DNA of 64,000 bases, taken from positions 1 to 64,000 of the forward strand of contig NVVL01000002.1 of NCBI GenBank assembly GCA_002402195.1. Reading direction: 5' to 3'. A program made the translations under genes and the position numbers. Below, in pieces: positions 40,392 through 49,774 of this stretch (its first letter is position 1; every line of letters begins with the position of its first letter). The notes beneath the pieces were generated by a model. It was not told where the DNA came from, ran no database searches, and worked only from the letters and a program-made list of their open reading frames with translations. The DNA is from Rickettsiales bacterium (GTDB lineage: Bacteria; Pseudomonadota; Alphaproteobacteria; Rickettsiales; Rickettsiaceae).

Positions 40392-40517
40392 AATACAAAC
40401 CTCTTCATAAAACTACATCATTAGAAATCATTATGACACTAAGAACCAATGCCTGAAAGGTTTAAGTTAAAAAACAGTGAAAATTACAATCAACTGTTAC
40501 AAGTATGGTGCTAGTAG

Positions 40518-40572
40518 TACAGTTGCAATTCAAATATATGGGGTATTGTAGGCCTGCAGACATAGCTTTTTA
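40518..40572 (-). repeat. Dispersed repeat copy G (composite of both repeat signatures)
   Basis: gtacagttgcaattc followed by tggggtattgtaggcctgcagacatagcttttta. Confidence 0.6.
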
Positions 40573-40654
40573 AGTCAAAAGAAGATGGAGTAGAGTGTTA
40601 TGACAGGCTCTACTAGACTCCTAAACTCATAGCCCCCCAATTGCTCCCTACACC

Positions 40655-41509
40655 CTAGCGAGGGGCGGATTTTTGATAGGCGCTGACGGATGAATTATTT
40701 AGCAAAGTAATCCCCACTCTGATGTTGCGGACGCTAAATGGGTCTTTGGGGTCGAATGGTTCGCGGTCAGATTTTCCGACTAATTTCACTACCTGGTTCT
40801 TATTGATGAGATTCTCTACCAGATATTGACGAATTTTATTCGCTCTTTCTGACGAAATATACCAAAAATCAATATCATCTTCTGCGTCTTCTGGCACCGA
40901 TGCAGTGTGCCCCGTGATGGAAATATAGTTTGGCTGGGTGCTGACCATCTTGCCGATGATATCGATGATCTTAAGCATATATGGTTGCAGCTCTGTTGTG
41001 TCTGGCTTAAACATTGGCCTGTTATCACTATCCATAATCTGGATGCGCAAACCCTCGTTAGTAAGGTCTATATGGATATTTTCTGAATATTTTTGAAGCT
41101 CAGTGCTTTTTTGAATGCTCTGCATGATGCTAATGAAATGCTCCTTTTCAACATCGCTCATACTCGTTGGAGCCTTTGCAGCGTCGACCCTATGCCCTTT
41201 TGAAGGGGAGCCATATATCAAAGAACTGGCAGCCGCATATTCTGAAAGCTGTCCTTCTGTAAGATTATTGTCCGTTCCCCCCCCAAATCCAAGACCGGCC
41301 TTGTCACTGATAGATTCTGTTGGTGTAAAATATTGCGCAACCCCCTGCAAGGTCGCCTTGTCCGAGATAGAAACCAGCCAAAGTAACAGGAAGAACGCCA
41401 TCATTGCAGTCACGAAATCCGCATAAGCAACCTTCCAGGCTCCCCCATGATGCCCGCCGCCTTGTATCTTCTTAACTTTTTTAATAATAATCGTCTGATT
41501 TTTAGACAT
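40655..41509 (-). CDS. motB: Flagellar motor protein MotB
   Basis: HHGGAWKVAYADFVTAMMAFFLLLWLVS; C-terminal OmpA-like peptidoglycan-binding domain. Confidence 0.93.
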   Translation of the reverse strand: MSKNQTIIIKKVKKIQGGGHHGGAWKVAYADFVTAMMAFFLLLWLVSISDKATLQGVAQYFTPTESISDKAGLGFGGGTDNNLTEGQLSEYAAASSLIYGSPSKGHRVDAAKAPTSMSDVEKEHFISIMQSIQKSTELQKYSENIHIDLTNEGLRIQIMDSDNRPMFKPDTTELQPYMLKIIDIIGKMVSTQPNYISITGHTASVPEDAEDDIDFWYISSERANKIRQYLVENLINKNQVVKLVGKSDREPFDPKDPFSVRNIRVGITLLNNSSVSAYQKSAPR

Positions 41510-41518
41510 CCCTAATTC

Positions 41519-42388
41519 CTAACCCATCATTTTCATTGCATTTTCATTGATATAAACGTCAAGCTCTTCAAATGAAGGCCTGTAATGTTCCGGTATTGCC
41601 TTCCTCATAAACTCAATCACGATGATAGGCGGATTACCGTTTAAATATGAAACAAAACCAACCTTCGCACAATCTGCAAATTTCACCTGATAAGCGCCAT
41701 ATTTATGCAAAAAATGTCCCATAGGGCTAGCAAACCCATAAGCAACAAGAATACCAAGGAATGTACCAACAAGCGCAGCTCCGATCAATGCTCCGAGCAC
41801 ATCAGGCGGTTCCATGATACTTCCCATAGTCGTAATCACACCTAGCACAGCAGCCACAATACCAAGCGCGGGGAATGCATCGCCCAGATTCGTAAACAGA
41901 TCTCCAGGAACGCTGGTATGCTCTTTATATAAGTCAATTTCTCTATCCATCACATCTTCAAACTGATAGGGATTATCCATGCCCATCGTCATCAGACGCA
42001 GATTATCTGCCATGAAATCCAGAATAAAATGGTCTTTTTTTAAGACAGGAGCAAGCTTGAATAATTCACTCTCCTCTGGGCTTTCTATATGCGACTCTAT
42101 CTCAAGCATTCCCTTGATTTTCATCAGCTTAAACGTATTGAAGCTAAATAAAAGCAACTCCATATAGTCTTTTTTGTTATAAGGCATCGCTGTGAAGAAA
42201 TGCTTCATACCCTTCATAGATTGTACGAGATATGACATAGGAAAGCCAATAACCACAGAGCCAATCGCAGACCCTACAATAATCACAACTTCATTTGGTT
42301 GGTTTAAAACGGCGAGATTACCACCATGCATGGTGTACCCTCCGAGAACCGATCCAAATACAATAACCACCCCTATTATATAAAACAT
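41519..42388 (-). CDS. motA: Flagellar motor stator protein MotA
   Basis: Four-TM MotA; GDAFPALGIVAAVLGVITTMGSI. Confidence 0.93.
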   Translation of the reverse strand: MFYIIGVVIVFGSVLGGYTMHGGNLAVLNQPNEVVIIVGSAIGSVVIGFPMSYLVQSMKGMKHFFTAMPYNKKDYMELLLFSFNTFKLMKIKGMLEIESHIESPEESELFKLAPVLKKDHFILDFMADNLRLMTMGMDNPYQFEDVMDREIDLYKEHTSVPGDLFTNLGDAFPALGIVAAVLGVITTMGSIMEPPDVLGALIGAALVGTFLGILVAYGFASPMGHFLHKYGAYQVKFADCAKVGFVSYLNGNPPIIVIEFMRKAIPEHYRPSFEELDVYINENAMKMMG

Positions 42389-42428
42389 ATTTTACAGACT
42401 TTGAAATCAACAACTCAACCTAGGTTTA

Positions 42429-42926
42429 CTATATCTTACTTTTTCTCAATTGACTAAAGAAACCTTTCATAAGCTCTTCAGATTCCTCACAATATAGGCC
42501 ATAGTAGATTTCCGGGCGATGAAAGCACGAATTGGATGTATAAAACCGCACCCCATGCTCGACCGCGCCTTGCTTCGGGTCAGAGGCTCCGTAATAGAGG
42601 CACGCCAGTCGTGCATTTGAGATTGCAGAGGCGCACATAGTGCATGGTTCCAAGGTAACATAAAGATCGCAATTGGATAGACTTTTATTCCCAAGCTGCC
42701 CGCAAGCATGATTAATCGCGATAATCTCCGCATGCATATTGGGGTTATTATTCTTTTGCATTATATTATGCGCCCTGGCAATTATTTGACCCGTATCCTT
42801 GCAGACAATAACGCACCCAACCGGGATTTCCCCGGCTGCGTATGCTTTTTCAGCTTCGATCAGAGCTGCGCGCATAAATTTATTGTTAAAATTAGATTCG
42901 CTCAACGTAGTTAACTTCATGCTCAA
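42429..42926 (-). CDS. tadA: tRNA-specific adenosine deaminase
   Basis: HAEIIAINHACGQLGN...VTLEPCTMCASAI. Confidence 0.93.
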   Translation of the reverse strand: MSMKLTTLSESNFNNKFMRAALIEAEKAYAAGEIPVGCVIVCKDTGQIIARAHNIMQKNNNPNMHAEIIAINHACGQLGNKSLSNCDLYVTLEPCTMCASAISNARLACLYYGASDPKQGAVEHGVRFYTSNSCFHRPEIYYGLYCEESEELMKGFFSQLRKSKI

Positions 42927-43791
42927 ACCCTTCAGGGTCTTGGTGAATGGTGATTTCAGCTTTCGGGAATTCCTTTATCAATGCATCACTAATTCTGTCT
43001 GAAATATAATGCGCCTCCAAAAGGGACAAACTACCGTCTAATTCCAGGTGAAACTGGATGAATGGCTTGCTTCCCGCTGATCGTGTTTTTAGCTCATGTA
43101 TTCCTTTTGTCTCAGAGAAGCTGCTGATGATTTTTATGATGCGGTCTCTATCTTCCGTTTCAAACTCCTCATCTGCAAGATTATGTATAGCATCTCTAAA
43201 TAGCTGATATGATACAAACATGATATAAAACGAAACCCCTATCCCCGCAAGCGCATCTAAATACCAGAAAGTGGCACTCAAATACAGGGAAATAACTATG
43301 GCAATATTAGTTAGGAAATCAGAAAAATAATGCAGCTTATCCGCAGCGATTATCCGCGAATTAGTATGCCGAATCACATAGCTTTGATAAAGCACTAAGA
43401 TAAAGGTCAAGAAGATACAAATATACATGACATTCGCACCAAGGGCGACGTTTGCAGGAACTGCCCCTATATACAAAGCCTTCCCGGAAGAAAACATCGT
43501 GAATAATGATGAGGCAAAGAAGAATATTGACTGCGAAAATATGGCTAAATCCTGGAATTTATCATAGCCAAATCTGTAAGTATCATCAGCTGGCATCAGC
43601 GATACCCTGATTGCTATGAGGTTTATTAAGGATGAGGAAATATCCAAAAACGAATCCACCAGTGAGGCAAGTATCGACTGCGAGTCAGTTGCAAGCCAGC
43701 CATACATTTTAACCACCATAATGATAATAGCAATTACCACCGAGGCATAGGATGCGCTCCTTATCAAATCATTCTCATCTAGTTTAAACAT
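42892..43791 (-). CDS. Cation diffusion facilitator family transporter (FieF-like)
   Basis: DSFLDISSSLINLIAIR; six-TM CDF protein with C-terminal cytoplasmic domain. Confidence 0.9.
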   Translation of the reverse strand: MFKLDENDLIRSASYASVVIAIIIMVVKMYGWLATDSQSILASLVDSFLDISSSLINLIAIRVSLMPADDTYRFGYDKFQDLAIFSQSIFFFASSLFTMFSSGKALYIGAVPANVALGANVMYICIFLTFILVLYQSYVIRHTNSRIIAADKLHYFSDFLTNIAIVISLYLSATFWYLDALAGIGVSFYIMFVSYQLFRDAIHNLADEEFETEDRDRIIKIISSFSETKGIHELKTRSAGSKPFIQFHLELDGSLSLLEAHYISDRISDALIKEFPKAEITIHQDPEGFEHEVNYVERI

Positions 43792-43863
43792 TAATTATCT
43801 TTTTTGATTGCAATAAACAAGCTCAGTAGTTATCATCTTAGCGTCTCATGACGTAATGTCAAT

Positions 43864-44361
43864 TTGTATATTTTTTATAGAGGAAATTTTATTATGAAAT
43901 CAATATCGAAATTATTTTTACTGATATTCACTATTGTTTCTTTGCAATCTTGCCAAAATATGAATAAACAGGGCGGTGGAACCTTGATTGGCGGTGCAGC
44001 TGGTGCATTGCTTGGAGCGCAATTTGGCAAAGGAAGCGGAAAACTTGTAGCCGTTGGAATTGGCGCACTTGCTGGGGCTTTAGTCGGTGGCCAGGTTGGT
44101 AAAAGTATGGATGAATATGACAAGAAACTTCTTGAAAATAGCTCACGTCAGGCGCTAGAATTCTCGCCATCAGGCAGACCAGTTGAGTGGAAAAATCCAG
44201 ATAGTGGAAATCGTGGTTCTATCACTCCAACCAAAACATTCAGAGAGCGCGGACGCTATTGCCGCGAATATACTCAAGAGGTGATTGTTGGCGGAGAAAA
44301 GCAAAAAGCATATGGTAAAGCTTGCCGTCAGCCTGATGGAAACTGGCAGATCATTAAGTAA
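43864..44361 (+). CDS. 17 kDa surface antigen-type lipoprotein (glycine zipper)
   Basis: Lipobox [65 protein letters not shown]. True start probably 43894 ([10 protein letters not shown]). Confidence 0.88.
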   Translation: MYIFYRGNFIMKSISKLFLLIFTIVSLQSCQNMNKQGGGTLIGGAAGALLGAQFGKGSGKLVAVGIGALAGALVGGQVGKSMDEYDKKLLENSSRQALEFSPSGRPVEWKNPDSGNRGSITPTKTFRERGRYCREYTQEVIVGGEKQKAYGKACRQPDGNWQIIK

Positions 44362-44390
44362 TCTAGCTTAAGGGGGAAGCGGGGCTTTTT

Positions 44391-44476
44391 AGAAACTGCG
44401 TCCAGCTCCCACAGTTCCGCCAATTGCCTGTCTTTAGATTGCTTTTGCGTGCCTTTAGGTTGCGCACGTAGCTTCT
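44391..44476. repeat. Palindromic dispersed repeat, copy H
   Basis: agaaactgcgtccagctccc...ggttgcgcacgtagcttct. Confidence 0.6.
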
Positions 44477-44566
44477 CAGAATTGGCTATAGGTTTCTTCA
44501 AATTTAATGTCACTCTTGCTATAAGTATGGAGTGACATTTTTGTATCAAAACATTTTGCGTCAACT

Positions 44567-45265
44567 ATGAACACATTGGTAGAATTTAAATCATTATCCA
44601 AAAGCTTTGATAAGAAAATACTTATCGATAATGTCAGTTTTAAGCTCAATAAGGGCGAGATTACTACTTTAATAGGCCAGAATGGGGCTGGAAAGACTAC
44701 GCTTGCAAAGATCATCCTGGGGCTGGAGGGGTATGAGAATGGTGAAGTTATTATCCAAAAGGGCTTGAAGATTGGTTATGTTCCTCAAAAGTTGGATTTT
44801 GGTTTTAATATGCCAATCACATCTTCAGGATTGCTTGAGATTCTAGCACCCAAATATAGCAAAAGTGATTTTTCTAAATTTGCAGAATTTATCAATTTGG
44901 ATTCGATCAGGAAAAAGGATATATCAGAAATATCAGGCGGGCAATTGCAAAAATTAATAATCGCTGCCACATTGCTAAGCCGGCCAGATATCATAATATT
45001 AGACGAACCAACCCAGTTTTTGGATGTTGCCAGCCAGCAGGAATTTTATAAAATAATCGCCAGGTTAAAAGTAGATCTGGGGCTCACTGTGTTTATGATC
45101 TCGCATGATCTATTCACCGTGATGAAGAATTCCGACCAGGTGATCTGTTTAAACAAACATGTTTGCTGCAGCGGCAAGCCGGCCGAGATTGATAGTAATA
45201 GTGATTTTAAAAATGCACTATCTGAAATAGGAGTTTACATCCATAATCATGACCATAAACATTGA
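44567..45265 (+). CDS. znuC: Zinc ABC transporter ATP-binding protein
   Basis: LIGQNGAGKTTLAKIILGLEGYENG; EISGGQLQKLIIA; IIILDEPTQFLDV; followed by a GNAT gene and znuB. Confidence 0.88.
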   Translation: MNTLVEFKSLSKSFDKKILIDNVSFKLNKGEITTLIGQNGAGKTTLAKIILGLEGYENGEVIIQKGLKIGYVPQKLDFGFNMPITSSGLLEILAPKYSKSDFSKFAEFINLDSIRKKDISEISGGQLQKLIIAATLLSRPDIIILDEPTQFLDVASQQEFYKIIARLKVDLGLTVFMISHDLFTVMKNSDQVICLNKHVCCSGKPAEIDSNSDFKNALSEIGVYIHNHDHKH

Positions 45266-45271
45266 GAATAT

Positions 45272-46162
45272 ATGCTAGAGAATACAATAGAATACCAGAT
45301 AAATTTTTGGCAAGCGATTGCGGCGCATTATATCTTCCCAGAAGGTGGTTTTGCCTTCACAACAAAGATGAGCGGAGCCGATACGAACCTTCTCATATTA
45401 ACCAAGCAAGATCTGCAAACGCTTAAATCTATTTTGCCTGAGGTGACTAGTTTCTTTGAAAAACACCAGGTGCCTTGGGGGATTAACATAGTAGACAACC
45501 CACATTCTGCAGAGATTATCAGCTTTCTTGAAGAGAAGCATTTTAGCAAAATCTATACTCAGCATCAAATGGAGACGAAGCTTGCAAGCTTGCCTCAAAC
45601 TCCTGGATCCCCGCTTGTGCGCGAGGTGGGGGATGGTGATCTTGAAATGCTAAAAGATTGGACAAAACCTGTTGTAAGTGGTTTTAAAATTCAGGGCAGC
45701 AAGGATGCAGATTTATATTATAAATTAAATGAAATTGCCCTTAGCCGGGAAGATAATATATTAAAACATTTCGTATTATATGATGGTGCCCAGCCTCTCA
45801 GCTCTGCCACGCTTAGCATTCATGGAGATGTAGCGCGCCTTGATAATGTCTCCACGATGGTTGAGGCTCAAAGAAAAGGGAACGGGCGGGCGCTAGTGGA
45901 ATATTGCATATCAAAGGCACGAGCACTTGGTTGTAAATATATTATATTCGAAAGCTCAGAGCGCGGGATAAATCTATACAGGAAAATGGGATTTAAGGAA
46001 GTTGCTATGTCTTGTGTTTACAGCGCGAGCAAGTCGTCAGAATTTAGTGCAAACGACCCATCAGCATGCAGTGCAAGTGACTCCTTAGTATGCAGCGCAA
46101 ATGAGTCATCAGAGTCTAGTGCGAGCAACCCACTGCCGCGTAATGGGAGCAAGTCGTCATGA
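45272..46162 (+). CDS. GNAT family N-acetyltransferase with C-terminal tandem repeat tail
   Basis: VSTMVEAQRKGNGRALVEYCISKARALGCKYIIFESSERGINLYRKMGF; C-terminal Ser-rich 8-aa repeats. Confidence 0.85.
   Translation: MLENTIEYQINFWQAIAAHYIFPEGGFAFTTKMSGADTNLLILTKQDLQTLKSILPEVTSFFEKHQVPWGINIVDNPHSAEIISFLEEKHFSKIYTQHQMETKLASLPQTPGSPLVREVGDGDLEMLKDWTKPVVSGFKIQGSKDADLYYKLNEIALSREDNILKHFVLYDGAQPLSSATLSIHGDVARLDNVSTMVEAQRKGNGRALVEYCISKARALGCKYIIFESSERGINLYRKMGFKEVAMSCVYSASKSSEFSANDPSACSASDSLVCSANESSESSASNPLPRNGSKSS
46022..46162 (+). repeat. 24-bp degenerate coding tandem repeat (about 6 units)
   Basis: SASKSSEF/SANDPSAC/SASDSLVC/SANESSES/SASNPLPR/NGSKSS. Confidence 0.8.
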
Positions 46163-46926
46163 TAATAATATTAGCAATTTCGGTATTAATCGGCTTGATA
46201 TTCGCTCCGCTTGGGTGCCTGGTGCTTTGGAAGCGATATGTTTATTTCGGTGATGGTCTCGCCCATGCTAGCATGCTGGCTGCTGCTCTGAGCTTGCTTG
46301 CGGGCATTCCTATATTCTATGCGGGTATTTTAAATACTTTATTATTTGCGCTCTTGATATTTAAGCTAAAACATAAATCGGGGAATAATGCGGCGATTGG
46401 TCTTACCTCCAGCATTATGCTTTCTCTGGCTTTGATTTTATCCTACATTTTCCCAGGGGAGTTTAATTTCTCAAGCCTATTATTCGGGGATATCGTTGCA
46501 GCTACTGGTGATGATGTCCTTATCCTATGCGCGCTGCTTGCCTCTGTGCTTGTCTTTTTGGCGCTAACCTATCGCGATTTGATACTGATTATTTTGAGCA
46601 AGGATGTTGCGCGTTCGAAAAATATTAAGGTGCAAGCTCTGGAGCTGGTGTTTTTGTCGATCTTATCATTTGCCGTGCTATCTACTATCAAGATCGTCGG
46701 GGCGCTGCTTGTGACTAGCCTTATATTAATCCCAGCAATGACCGCGCGAATAGTCTCAACCTCCCCCATGATGATGATTGGCTTTGCTATATTTTTCGCC
46801 CAGCTTATGAATTTCGCCGGGATTATGCTATCATTTTATGCAGATATTCCATTTGCTCCCATAATCATCCTATGCGGAGGCGGGATTTATGTTATGGTTT
46901 TGCTTTGGAAAAACTGCCGTACATAG
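46159..46926 (+). CDS. znuB: Zinc ABC transporter permease
   Basis: ABC-3 family membrane protein; FGDGLAHASMLAAALSLLAGIP; ATG overlaps the GNAT stop. Confidence 0.9.
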   Translation: MIIILAISVLIGLIFAPLGCLVLWKRYVYFGDGLAHASMLAAALSLLAGIPIFYAGILNTLLFALLIFKLKHKSGNNAAIGLTSSIMLSLALILSYIFPGEFNFSSLLFGDIVAATGDDVLILCALLASVLVFLALTYRDLILIILSKDVARSKNIKVQALELVFLSILSFAVLSTIKIVGALLVTSLILIPAMTARIVSTSPMMMIGFAIFFAQLMNFAGIMLSFYADIPFAPIIILCGGGIYVMVLLWKNCRT

Positions 46927-46930
46927 CTTC
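46902..46930 (-). repeat. Dispersed repeat half-copy I at the znuB stop codon
   Basis: aaaaactgccgtacatagcttct; the znuB stop TAG lies inside TAGCTTCT. Confidence 0.5.
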
Positions 46931-46937
46931 TGAGAAG

Positions 46938-47549
46938 TTATACAAATAACGAGACTGCTATGCTCCACATGATGACCCCGATACAGGCATCAAGGATCTT
47001 CCAAGAGGCGCTGCTCTTAAAGAAACGTGACAAATGACCGGCACCATAGGCAAGAGAGAAAAACCACATAAATGAGGCGCAAACGGCTCCGAGGGCGAAA
47101 TATAACCTTTCCCCTTCCTCCATTTGTGCGCCTATGCTGCCAAGAAGCACGATTGTGTCTAGATATACGTGCGGGTTTAGCAGGCTCAGCGCTAGCAAGG
47201 TGAGGATAGTTTTTTTAAGATCACCTGCCTTGCTTTGAGCCTCATCTGCAAGCGAATGAGTCAGATAAATACTCGAATAGAAGGATCTGGCACCGTAATA
47301 AAACAAAAACACAGCACCGCCATATTTGGTGATTTGCAGCAGCTGCTCGTTCTCGGAGATAAAGTCACCCAGCCCACATATTCCGAAAATGATCAAGACA
47401 GCATCAATCACAGAACACGTGATCGCAACAATAAAAATATGAGATTTGGTTATGCCTTTCTTAAGCACAAATGCGTTTTGCGCTCCAATTGCGATGATAA
47501 GCCCTGCGCCGATTCCAACGCCTGTGAGAAAAGTTAAAAAATCTGACAT
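46938..47549 (-). CDS. LysE/ArgO family amino acid exporter
   Basis: GAGLIIAIGAQNAFVLKKG; LLNPHVYLDTIVLLGSIG. Confidence 0.92.
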   Translation of the reverse strand: MSDFLTFLTGVGIGAGLIIAIGAQNAFVLKKGITKSHIFIVAITCSVIDAVLIIFGICGLGDFISENEQLLQITKYGGAVFLFYYGARSFYSSIYLTHSLADEAQSKAGDLKKTILTLLALSLLNPHVYLDTIVLLGSIGAQMEEGERLYFALGAVCASFMWFFSLAYGAGHLSRFFKSSASWKILDACIGVIMWSIAVSLFV

Positions 47550-47597
47550 AAATATTTTAGCACCGATTCTGTGTTCTAATTTTAGTGTATCACATAA

Positions 47598-47631
47598 AAG
47601 AGGAGCATAGAACTTATTCTACGCTCCTCTT
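47598..47631 (-). terminator. Rho-independent-like terminator downstream of bamB
   Basis: AAGAGGAGCATAGAA...TTCTACGCTCCTCTT stem of about 15 bp with one mismatch, between the bamB 3' end and the lysE-type gene. Confidence 0.7.
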
Positions 47632-47651
47632 AATTTATCATCCAGGTGTAA

Positions 47652-48992
47652 TTAGTATTGTACCTTTCGATTAGTCATAAGATACATCTTACCATTACAG
47701 CAAGAAATCCAATGATACATAACACCCTTCACTATTTTAATGATCTTAGGCTGAACAGGAAGCTGCCCAGGCACCGATAAAGCAGGCTTACCTGTACCAG
47801 ACTTGTCTGTACCAGACTTGTCTGTACCAGACTTGTCTATACCGGATAAGTCTGCACCAGGTAAGCCTGTACCAGGCAAGCCTGTGGCAAATTGATATAG
47901 CTCACCGTTTGATGCAATGATATTAACAGCGAATCCGTTTGGTGTTTTGCTGACAAAAGGTGCTTGGAAGAAGGCTGTTTTTGGCCTTTTACCGCTTCTG
48001 TCTTTTTCAGAAATCATATTCCCAACCCACAGCACCTTGCCATTATGGCTAGAAAGAGCCGCTGCTTGCCTTGCGTTATTAGTCACAAATAATGTATTAT
48101 TAATCAGGCTCATGGACTGGATATCGTCCGCATCTCTGATCCATGCAGGTGCACCATTGCTTAAATCCAACTTGACGAGCTTGGCATTGCTCGTGGCAAA
48201 ATACACGTAATTCTTATGAATAATAGGCTCTGTAACAATCACAGACGGGTCAAAGCTCGGAAAGCCAATATCATCGATTGTCGAGAGATTATATACCCAT
48301 TTTTCCTTACCATTAGTGACGTCTAAATATACCACCTCTCCTGAGCTATAACTAACAATAGCGTGCCCATTATATACTTTTGGAGCCGCTTGACTTCTGG
48401 TTGAGATAGTCTCGATTCCCCCTTCATGCAGCCAAACTAGCTTTGATGAAACAATATCATAAGCAAGCAGTTGGTTGCTTATAGTTTGCACAAGAAGCAG
48501 ACGGTCCGTTGCCATGATTGGCTTTGCGCGCAAGATATCAGGAAATTCTTTTCTGATAATCTCATGACCAGTTTTAGCATCCAAAATAACAAGGAATCTT
48601 GAGCTATTAGTCACATATAATTTATCATCACTAAAAAGCACACCGCCAGCGCTAAAGCTGCGATCCAGCTCACCTTTGGCAATATCACTTGACCATAATA
48701 TCTTTTGTTCCTTCAGCGAGAAAGCGGAAACATAACCCTTTCCATCCACGCTATACATAACTCCCTTTGCAATTGCCGGACGTGCGATGATCTCGCGCTT
48801 TGCAAGCTTAAAGGATTTTGCCTTTTTCTCATCCAAAAGCAACTCCCGAGCATTAGAGAATTTGATTTTCTGCGCAGACTCAACCTCAAGACGCGGAGTT
48901 AGGTCGATCAAATTTTTCACGCGCGTGGTACCAAAATTATCGCAAGAAACAAGAAATAATGGTAATAGAATTATTAAAGCAAAATTTTTCAT
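47652..48992 (-). CDS. bamB: Outer membrane protein assembly factor BamB (PQQ-like beta-propeller)
   Basis: Lipobox VSC; repeated PQQ-like blades (GKGYVSAFSLKEQKILWS, LAYDIVSSKLVWLHEGG). Confidence 0.87.
   Translation of the reverse strand: MKNFALIILLPLFLVSCDNFGTTRVKNLIDLTPRLEVESAQKIKFSNARELLLDEKKAKSFKLAKREIIARPAIAKGVMYSVDGKGYVSAFSLKEQKILWSSDIAKGELDRSFSAGGVLFSDDKLYVTNSSRFLVILDAKTGHEIIRKEFPDILRAKPIMATDRLLLVQTISNQLLAYDIVSSKLVWLHEGGIETISTRSQAAPKVYNGHAIVSYSSGEVVYLDVTNGKEKWVYNLSTIDDIGFPSFDPSVIVTEPIIHKNYVYFATSNAKLVKLDLSNGAPAWIRDADDIQSMSLINNTLFVTNNARQAAALSSHNGKVLWVGNMISEKDRSGKRPKTAFFQAPFVSKTPNGFAVNIIASNGELYQFATGLPGTGLPGADLSGIDKSGTDKSGTDKSGTGKPALSVPGQLPVQPKIIKIVKGVMYHWISCCNGKMYLMTNRKVQY
47787..47890 (-). 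repeat. 15-bp coding tandem repeat inside bamB
   Basis: Six to seven units of (c)ttgtctgtaccaga; encodes GLPGTGLPGADLSGIDKSGTDKSGTDKSGTGKP. Confidence 0.9.
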
Positions 48993-49076
48993 AGTAGTTA
49001 AAACCTTATAGTCAATATCAGTATATATTATAGTATTTAGTGTCAGTATTTAGTATTTAAATGTATCATATATTAC

Positions 49077-49727
49077 TTATATATTAGCAAGAATAGCCCT
49101 AGCCTGCTCTCTTATAACTAAGGAAGCATCTTTCAGCTGCAGTAACTTATTCGCATATTCAATGGCTAAATCATTTTGAGCATTTTTCTTATAGAATAAC
49201 GCTTTCATCAAAGTCGCGCTTGCAAAAAACACCTGAGTATCCTTTGAGAAATATTGCAAATAATCGATCGCTTTGATTTTATTGGCATCAGAGACCTTCT
49301 TCTGATCCAACACAACACCAACCCACAGCAACCTAGCAAAAGAAGTCGTGACCTCATAGTAACCCTTATTACTAATAATTTTCTCAAGCTTCTCAAGGGC
49401 AGGCTTTTTGTTTTTCGAATTGATCAGCTCGCCCGCAATTTTAAGCTCAGCAAGCTCAATTTGTTTATTATCTCCGCTAGCTACAAGCTCGTGCAGTGAG
49501 TCAACCATTGATGATTTTTTATCATGTTTGGTAGACATAATACTAACAAACACATCGCCTATTTCACGATTATGTTTGGAGATTTTGTTTTGATACCACC
49601 CATAACTCGCTATAGAAATAGCGATAATCACACTAACCGCAATAACAAACGGCAGGAATTTGCGGAATAATAATAAATTTTTCTCATATCTTGCATCATG
49701 CAACACTTCATCAAGCAGGTCAGCCAC
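49077..49727 (-). CDS. TPR_21/YfgM-like tetratricopeptide membrane protein
   Basis: DEVLHDARYEKNLLLFRKFLPFVIAVSVIIAISIASYGWYQ plus TPR-like C-terminus; upstream of bamB as in many alphaproteobacteria. Confidence 0.8.
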   Translation of the reverse strand: MADLLDEVLHDARYEKNLLLFRKFLPFVIAVSVIIAISIASYGWYQNKISKHNREIGDVFVSIMSTKHDKKSSMVDSLHELVASGDNKQIELAELKIAGELINSKNKKPALEKLEKIISNKGYYEVTTSFARLLWVGVVLDQKKVSDANKIKAIDYLQYFSKDTQVFFASATLMKALFYKKNAQNDLAIEYANKLLQLKDASLVIREQARAILANI

Positions 49728-49774
49728 TATAATATCTCTCTTCGTAATTTTATATTAACAATACTACACCAAAA

